A DNA stretch of 31,086 bases from Sandaracinobacteroides sp031425455. GTDB taxonomy: Bacteria; Pseudomonadota; Alphaproteobacteria; Sphingomonadales; Sphingomonadaceae. How positions within the stretch are numbered: the stretch's first letter is position 1; the number at the start of each line of letters is the position of its first letter. Both the position numbers and the translations under genes were made by a program. The stretch covers positions 1-31,086 of the forward strand of contig JANPJJ010000038.1 of assembly GCA_031425455.1 (NCBI GenBank). The letters run 5' to 3'. Below are positions 26,304 to 31,086 of this stretch, one piece after another. The notes below the pieces were generated by a model that was given only the letters and a program-made list of their open reading frames with translations, did no database searches and was not told the DNA's origin.

Positions 26304-27779
26304 ATGCCTCCCGACAAGCCCGCCGACCTGCCTGCCGCCGGGCGCAAGTCCGGGAGTGCGGCGCTGGCGCGGGGCGGGCGCACCAACTTCATCGGATTCG
26401 TGCTGCGGCTGATGGCGCGGTTCCCCTTCCTGGTGATCGCGGCCAGGCTGTACGGCGCCGAGGATCTCGGCCGCTTCGCCTATGCGACAATGGTGGTGGA
26501 GTTCGCCGCCCAGCTCGCCACCCTGGGGCTGAAGCGCGGTGTCGCGGCCGAAATGGCGCATAGCGACCGGCCGGAAGTTTATGCGCTGGCCGATGCGCTG
26601 CTGCTGGCGCTGGGGCTGGCGCTGGTGGCGACCACGCTTCTGGTCGCGGCCCCGCTGCTGATGTTTCCCGACGGCGTCCGCGCAAACGGCGAGCGCTGGC
26701 TGGCGCTGGTGGTGCCCGCACTGGTCATCACCGAGCTGTCGCTCGCCGGCCTTGCGTTCCGGCACCGGATCGGGGTCGCAGTCCGGGCGCGCTCCATCAT
26801 CGAGCCCTGGGTGCTGACGATCGCCGCCACCGCGCTCGCCTTCACGGCGGCAAAGCCCGAGGGCCTTCTCATCGCCTTCGCGCTGAGCCTGGCGGCGGCC
26901 GCGCTCGCCTCGCTCTGGCCGGCGCTCGCCACCTTCGGCCGGCCGCACGGCTGGCGGCCCGACTCGCGGATGCTTTGGGCCATGGCGCTTCGCAACCTGC
27001 CGCTGGCGGGCGCCGACCTCGTCGAATGGTCGACCCGTCGGGTCGACGTCCTGCTGCTGGGGCGGTTCGCCGGCGCCGAGGCGGTAGGGCTCTATTTCGT
27101 GGCGCAGCAGGTGGCGACGCTGGCGGGCAAGATCCGCACCAGCTTCGATCCGATCCTGGCGCCGATGCTGTCCACCGCGCTGAAATCCGGCAACCCGCAC
27201 GAAGCCGCAGCGCACATCCGACAGGTCGGCTTCTGGGTGCTGGCGTTCCAGATCCCGGTGGTGCTGGCGCTCGGGCTGCCGGGCGAAGGCGTGATGGGCC
27301 TGTTCGGGCCGGAATTCGCGGCCGGCGCACTGGTGATGGCGCTGCTGCTGACCGCCGAGCTGGCGGCCGCCAACAGCAGCATCTCCGAAATGGGCCTGAT
27401 CTATGCCCGGCCCCGCGCCAACCTCATCATCGCCGTCGCCGGGCTGGCGCTGCAGGCCGGGCTCAGCCTGTGGCTGGTGCCCCGCTACGGGGGCGAGGGC
27501 GCGGCGCTCGGCCTCCTCGTCGCCCTGGTCGCCGTCGCAGTGGCGCGCCAGCTGGTGCTGGGCCGGGCGCTGGGCGCCAATGTCGGCTTCTGGCGCTGGT
27601 CGCTGCTGGGCGCGGGGGCCATCGCGTTCGCTTTCGGCTATGCCGCCCGTTCGCTTCCCGAACTGCCGCAGATGCTCGTCACCATCCCCGGCGTGCTCCT
27701 CCTGTTCGGCGCCGCCATCTGGCGCTGGGGCTTCGGCCCGGAAGACCGCGCCCTGTTCGCGCGCCGGCGTCGCGGCTAG
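26304..27779 (+). CDS. Polysaccharide flippase (Wzx/PST family)
   Basis: Membrane protein of 491 residues with around 12-14 helices, similar to oligosaccharide or lipopolysaccharide flippases of the MVF/PST group that move lipid-linked sugars across the inner membrane. Family-like features: the start RTNFIGFVLRLMARFPFLVIAARLYGAEDLGRFAYA (seen as pieces GRTNFIG and ARLYGAEDLGRFAYA), LVEWSTRRVDVLLLGRFAG, and AVGLYFVAQQVATLAGKIRTSFDPILAP. No glycosyltransferase cluster lies next to it, so it is an isolated flippase. The ATG at 26304 has TAGGGG ahead. Its stop overlaps the stop of the opposite gene. Confidence 0.85.
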   Translation: MPPDKPADLPAAGRKSGSAALARGGRTNFIGFVLRLMARFPFLVIAARLYGAEDLGRFAYATMVVEFAAQLATLGLKRGVAAEMAHSDRPEVYALADALLLALGLALVATTLLVAAPLLMFPDGVRANGERWLALVVPALVITELSLAGLAFRHRIGVAVRARSIIEPWVLTIAATALAFTAAKPEGLLIAFALSLAAAALASLWPALATFGRPHGWRPDSRMLWAMALRNLPLAGADLVEWSTRRVDVLLLGRFAGAEAVGLYFVAQQVATLAGKIRTSFDPILAPMLSTALKSGNPHEAAAHIRQVGFWVLAFQIPVVLALGLPGEGVMGLFGPEFAAGALVMALLLTAELAAANSSISEMGLIYARPRANLIIAVAGLALQAGLSLWLVPRYGGEGAALGLLVALVAVAVARQLVLGRALGANVGFWRWSLLGAGAIAFAFGYAARSLPELPQMLVTIPGVLLLFGAAIWRWGFGPEDRALFARRRRG

Positions 27780-28267
27780 CCTGGCTCGATCCGCCGGTTG
27801 ATCAGCCGCCCGTCGGGTGCGAGCGCCGCCACCACCAGCATCGGGCCGGCCTGCAACTGCCGCTCCAGTTCGGGCGCACTGGTTTCCGACACGAACAGCC
27901 GGCTGGTAAACTGCGGACCCTCGCCGTCGCCAAAGCCCGGGCGAACCCCGATCCGGCTCTGCCGCACATCGACCCGCGCCTCGCAGATCGCGTCGGGGCT
28001 CACCACCTCGGCACGCACACGCTCCTCGTCCCGCGTCAGGCACAGCATGCAGCCTTCCGGCCGGTCGCAAGCTGCCGCCGCCCCGGTCACGTCCCATGCA
28101 TAGGCGAACTGGATATAGCGCCCGCGCAGCGGGTCGCGCGGATCATAGCCCGCAATCGGAATCCGCCATTCCTTCGCCTCGTCGAGCGCCGCCTGGTTGC
28201 GGACGATGCTGGCCCCCAGCCACACCAGCGGCAGCAACAGCGCCAGCAGCAACCCCCAGCGCTTCAT
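27776..28267 (-). CDS. GDYXXLXY-domain protein
   Basis: 163-residue protein with an N-terminal membrane anchor (LLLALLLPLVWLGASIV) and a periplasmic part bearing the family motif after DPRDPLRG: GRYIQFAY (GxYxx[L/F]xY). Cys pairs at CDRPEGCMLC might be linked. The family is of unknown function and is nearly always next to a DUF2157 membrane protein, as here, where the genes overlap by 4 nt (ATGA). The stop TAG overlaps the flippase stop on the other strand within CTAG. Confidence 0.88.
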   Translation of the reverse strand: MKRWGLLLALLLPLVWLGASIVRNQAALDEAKEWRIPIAGYDPRDPLRGRYIQFAYAWDVTGAAAACDRPEGCMLCLTRDEERVRAEVVSPDAICEARVDVRQSRIGVRPGFGDGEGPQFTSRLFVSETSAPELERQLQAGPMLVVAALAPDGRLINRRIEPG

Positions 28268-29379
28268 GCGCCGGCCCGCCGGGTGACGATCCGATGCCAG
28301 GCCCAACTCAGCGCGACCAGCAACCCGCCGCCCAGCATCAACCCGCCCCCCGTCGCCGCAAGCGACCCGAACAGTTCCAGATAGATGATGAAGATGCGCA
28401 AACCGATCGCCGCAATCGCCACCGCGAACAGCGTGGACCAGCCTGCGGCCGCGGCGCCCTGCGCCACCCAGCCCCACAGCCCCACGAACACCACCACGCC
28501 GATCAGCCGGCTCGCCGTGTGATCGGCATGCGGGATGGCCAGCGCCAGCGCCGCCGCCAGGACAGGGCCCAGCAGCAACGGCAGCCGAAGCGGGCGGGGA
28601 AGTTCGTCGGACCGCCGCGCCAGCAGGATCGCCACCAGAGCCACCCCCGCCGGCACCACGAACCGAACGGCATTGTCCGCCGCCTGCACCGGCGTGATGT
28701 TCGAAGCCCAGGCAAAATGCGCGATGCTGGCCGCCCCAAGCCCCGCCACGATCCCCGCCTCGCGCAGCGCCAGCCGGAAGCCCGGCGCCAGCCATCCCGC
28801 CAGCAACGACACTGCGATCAATCCCGCCGGCACCGCCATCGCCGCCCCCTGCGCCAGCCGCCACGCCCCGCCTGCCGCCACCGTGTCGGCCGCCATCAGG
28901 GTCGGCCCCAGCAGCGCCAGCGCCGCGAAGGCGAGCCCGGTCAGCCGCGTCTCGCCCCCCGACAACAGCGCCGGCCCGGCCAGCACCAGCCACCAAAGCA
29001 ACGCCTCCCATATCGGCCCGGTCAGCTGGAAAACCTGCGCGTGCAGCGCGATACCGCCAAGCACCAGCGCCGCGAACAGGAACAGCAGCCCCTCGGCCAA
29101 CCACACGCGCCCGCCGCCTCGCGCCCACCAGAAGGCCGCGCCAACCCCTGCCAGCAGCGCCAGCTGCGCACCCAGCTTGAAACTGTCCCCGATCCGGTCC
29201 CAGTTGGCGGAGATGACCAGCACAATCCCCAGCGCCACGGCCAGCATTCCCAGCCCCGCGAGGGCCCAGCGCGCCACCGGGCGTGCCTGCGCCGCCTCGA
29301 ACATCCGGATGCGCCCCGCCGCCGCCGCGTCGATCACCCCGGCCTCGACCCAGTCGTCCAGCTTGCGGTCGATCGACAT
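28264..29379 (-). CDS. DUF2157 multi-helix membrane protein
   Basis: 371 residues: a short soluble start (MSIDRKLDDWVEAGVID, then AAAAGRIRMFEAAQA), followed by about 10-12 hydrophobic helices, beginning WALAGLGMLAVALGIVLVISANWDRIG, which is given here as ALGIVLVISANWDRI and is the DUF2157 hallmark. Function unknown; forms a pair with the GDYXXLXY gene. The ATG at 29379 begins the usual family N-terminus. The ATG at 29406 and TTG at 29418 are open but have no ribosome site. Divergent from hslV. Confidence 0.87.
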   Translation of the reverse strand: MSIDRKLDDWVEAGVIDAAAAGRIRMFEAAQARPVARWALAGLGMLAVALGIVLVISANWDRIGDSFKLGAQLALLAGVGAAFWWARGGGRVWLAEGLLFLFAALVLGGIALHAQVFQLTGPIWEALLWWLVLAGPALLSGGETRLTGLAFAALALLGPTLMAADTVAAGGAWRLAQGAAMAVPAGLIAVSLLAGWLAPGFRLALREAGIVAGLGAASIAHFAWASNITPVQAADNAVRFVVPAGVALVAILLARRSDELPRPLRLPLLLGPVLAAALALAIPHADHTASRLIGVVVFVGLWGWVAQGAAAAGWSTLFAVAIAAIGLRIFIIYLELFGSLAATGGGLMLGGGLLVALSWAWHRIVTRRAGA

Positions 29380-29480
29380 GCCGCCCCAATGGCGCAACCC
29401 TTCCATCGCACCAACCAATAACTACATCTGCGTCGAACGGGCCGCCTCACATCCCCCAAACGGCTGCCCCTGAAAGGCAC

Positions 29481-29495
29481 ATGTTCTCCCGATGA
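29481..29495 (+). other. Four-codon mini-ORF overlapping the hslV start
   Basis: ATG TTC TCC CGA TGA: its stop overlaps the hslV start codon as ATGA. A GAAAGG lies only 3 nt before it (29472-29477), too close for the mini-ORF and too far (14 nt) for hslV. It might couple translation; it may equally be chance. Confidence 0.25.
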
Positions 29496-30049
29496 GCGAA
29501 GCAACCACGTGGCACGGCACCACCATTCTCAGCGTGCGCAAGGACGGCAAGGTCGTGGTCGTCGGAGACGGCCAGGTCTCGATGGGCCAGACCGTCATGA
29601 AGCCCAATGCCAGGAAAGTCCGCCGGCTGGGGTCGGACGGTCCCGAAGGAAAGGGGGCCGTCATCGGCGGATTCGCCGGCTCCACCGCCGACGCCTTCAC
29701 CCTGTTCGAGCGCCTGGAAGCCAAGCTGGAGCGCTTTCCCGGCCAGCTCACCCGCGCCGCGGTCGAACTCGCGAAGGACTGGCGGCAGGACCGCTACCTG
29801 CGCCGGCTGGAAGCCATGATGATCGTGGCCGACAAGGACGTCACCCTCATCCTCACGGGCACCGGCGACGTGCTGGAACCGAACGACGGCATCGCCGCGA
29901 TCGGTTCTGGCGGCAACTATGCCCTGTCCGCCGCCCGCGCCCTGGCAGACCAGCCGCTCGATGCCGAGACGATCGCCCGCAGATCGATGAAGATCGCAGC
30001 CGATATCTGCGTCTACACCAACGAAAACCTCACCCTGGAAACGATCTGA
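29492..30049 (+). CDS. hslV: ATP-dependent protease subunit HslV
   Basis: Proteolytic subunit of the HslUV (ClpYQ) protease, a cytoplasmic double-hexamer with a threonine active site. 185 residues. After removal of the lead MSEATTWHG the mature chain would start at Thr10 (TTILSVRKD), the nucleophile. Other marks: DGQVSMGQTVMK, IGGFAGSTADAFTL, and GSGGNYALSAARAL near the C-terminus. No strong Shine-Dalgarno sequence; see the mini-ORF. hslU starts 2 nt after its stop, so the two subunits are made together. Divergent from DUF2157. Confidence 0.96.
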   Translation: MSEATTWHGTTILSVRKDGKVVVVGDGQVSMGQTVMKPNARKVRRLGSDGPEGKGAVIGGFAGSTADAFTLFERLEAKLERFPGQLTRAAVELAKDWRQDRYLRRLEAMMIVADKDVTLILTGTGDVLEPNDGIAAIGSGGNYALSAARALADQPLDAETIARRSMKIAADICVYTNENLTLETI

Positions 30050-30051
30050 TC

Positions 30052-31086
30052 ATGGACGCCATCACCAATCCCGGCACCTTTGCCGGCTTCGACACCCTCA
30101 CCCCCAAGGCGATCGTCGCCGCGCTCGATCGCCACATTGTCGGCCAGAACGACGCCAAGAAGGCAGTCGCCGTCGCGCTGCGCAACCGATGGCGCCGCCA
30201 GCAGCTCCCGGCCGAGCTGCGCGACGAAGTCACGCCCAAGAACATCCTGATGATCGGGCCGACGGGCTGCGGCAAGACCGAGATCAGCCGCCGCCTGGCG
30301 AAGCTCGCCGACGCCCCCTTCCTGAAGATCGAGGCGACCAAGTTCACCGAAGTCGGCTACGTCGGCCGCGACGTGGATTCGATCATCCGCGACCTGGTGG
30401 AGGAATCGATCCGCCTCACCCGCGAAACGCGCCGCGCCTCCGTCCGCGACGCCGCCGAAAAGGCCGCTCTCGATCGCCTGCTCGATGCCCTCGTCGGCAA
30501 GGACGCCTCCGAAGCCACCCGCCTGGCCTTCCGCGACCGCATGTTTGCCGGCCAGCTCAAAGGCCGCGAAGTCGATATCGAAGTCGAGGATTCCGGCGGC
30601 CAGATGCCGTTCGAGATCCCCGGTATGCCCGGCCAGATGAACATGATCAACCTCGGCGACATGCTGAAAGGCGCCATGGGCAAGCGCATGAAGCGCCGCA
30701 AGATGCCGGTGGAAGACGCCTGGGAACTGCTGGTGAACGAGGAATCCGACAAGCGCCTCGATACCGACGACCTGACCCGCGAGGCGGTGAAGAATGCCGA
30801 AGGCAACGGCATCGTGTTCCTGGACGAGATCGACAAGATTGCCGTTTCCGACGTCCGCGGCGGCTCGGTCAGCCGCGAAGGCGTCCAGCGCGACCTCCTG
30901 CCGCTGATCGAGGGCACCACCGTCGCCACCAAATACGGACCGGTGAAAACCGACCATATCCTGTTCATCGCCTCGGGCGCGTTCCATGTCGCCAAACCCG
31001 CCGACCTGCTGCCCGAGCTGCAAGGCCGCCTCCCGATCCGGGTCGAGCTGAAGGGCCTCTCCAAAGCCGACTTCGTGCGCATCCTG
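30052..31086 (+). CDS. hslU: ATP-dependent protease ATPase subunit HslU (5' part)
   Basis: AAA+ unfoldase partner of HslV; it unfolds substrates and feeds them into the HslV chamber. The frame runs open to the window's end (345 codons of about 430), so the C-terminus is missing. Seen: the N-terminal TPKAIVAALDRHIVGQNDAKK, here as KAIVAALDRHIVGQ, RNRWRRQQL, Walker A GPTGCGKTE (residues 69-77; Cys where many relatives have Val), the pore loop GYVGRD, Walker B IVFLDEIDKI, and the sensor region FIASGAFH. The insertion (I) domain lies roughly between residues 110 and 240, with a Met/Gly-rich stretch. The ATG at 30052 is 2 nt behind hslV. The N-terminus is about 10 residues longer than in E. coli. 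Confidence 0.96.
   Translation, partial: MDAITNPGTFAGFDTLTPKAIVAALDRHIVGQNDAKKAVAVALRNRWRRQQLPAELRDEVTPKNILMIGPTGCGKTEISRRLAKLADAPFLKIEATKFTEVGYVGRDVDSIIRDLVEESIRLTRETRRASVRDAAEKAALDRLLDALVGKDASEATRLAFRDRMFAGQLKGREVDIEVEDSGGQMPFEIPGMPGQMNMINLGDMLKGAMGKRMKRRKMPVEDAWELLVNEESDKRLDTDDLTREAVKNAEGNGIVFLDEIDKIAVSDVRGGSVSREGVQRDLLPLIEGTTVATKYGPVKTDHILFIASGAFHVAKPADLLPELQGRLPIRVELKGLSKADFVRIL

Noticed and set aside
29474..29494. Sigma-32-like promoter CCTGAAA-N12-CCCGAT before hslV
   Set aside because: The -10 part would overlap the hslV start codon, so transcription would start inside the gene.

Overview
The window is about 31 kb of GC-rich DNA with tightly packed genes, many joined by 4-nt stop/start overlaps. 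Gene content and order point to an alphaproteobacterium of the order Sphingomonadales. The fabD-fabG-acpP-fabF-mltG cluster, a candidate EcfG-type (GGAAC-N16-GGTT) promoter, a DUF3618/holin-like cassette, a MerC-domain protein and a TonB-like proline-rich protein next to acnA all fit a sphingomonad. The genus cannot be fixed from the sequence alone.

Layout. 1-2353 (+): the 3' part of an acyl-CoA synthetase, a GNAT acetyltransferase and pgeF, chained by 4-nt overlaps. 2418-3554 (-): an exported TPR protein. 3801-8367 (+): the fatty-acid synthesis core fabD, fabG, acpP, fabF, then mltG; two spacers in it hold strong hairpins. 8364-8755: remains of a vapBC toxin-antitoxin pair. 8789-12758 (+): leuC, an orphan ABC-2-type ATPase and nadB, again with 4-nt overlaps and without leuD or an ABC permease. 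12903-14676 (+): a MerC-domain membrane protein with an AT-rich palindrome over its promoter, and an exported amidohydrolase. 14699-16460 (-): a three-gene membrane cassette (unknown protein, holin-like, DUF3618) behind the EcfG-like promoter. 16545-18113 (-): an AbgT-family transporter. 18235-19884 (+): an ABC-F ATPase. 20096-23584 (-): a TonB-like protein and acnA. 23757-24845 (+): a diguanylate cyclase. 24862-26277 (-): a sugar-type MFS symporter. 26304-27779 (+): a polysaccharide flippase. 27776-29379 (-): the GDYXXLXY/DUF2157 pair. 29492-31086 (+): hslV and the 5' part of hslU.

Most of the window is housekeeping: fatty-acid elongation, peptidoglycan maturation and proofreading (mltG, pgeF), leucine and NAD synthesis, the TCA cycle and ATP-dependent proteolysis. 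Between these lie accessory envelope and transport genes. I found no phage, integrase, insertion sequence, CRISPR array, rRNA or tRNA.

The most interesting signals are the EcfG-like promoter driving the three-gene envelope cassette, an Asn where FabD should have its catalytic His, a vapBC remnant whose PIN toxin has lost its middle but kept all four acidic residues, the palindromic operator at the MerC gene, and the orphan ABC ATPase between leuC and nadB. I see no convincing evidence for a wholly new multi-gene system. The stress-linked membrane cassette is the closest candidate for under-described biology.
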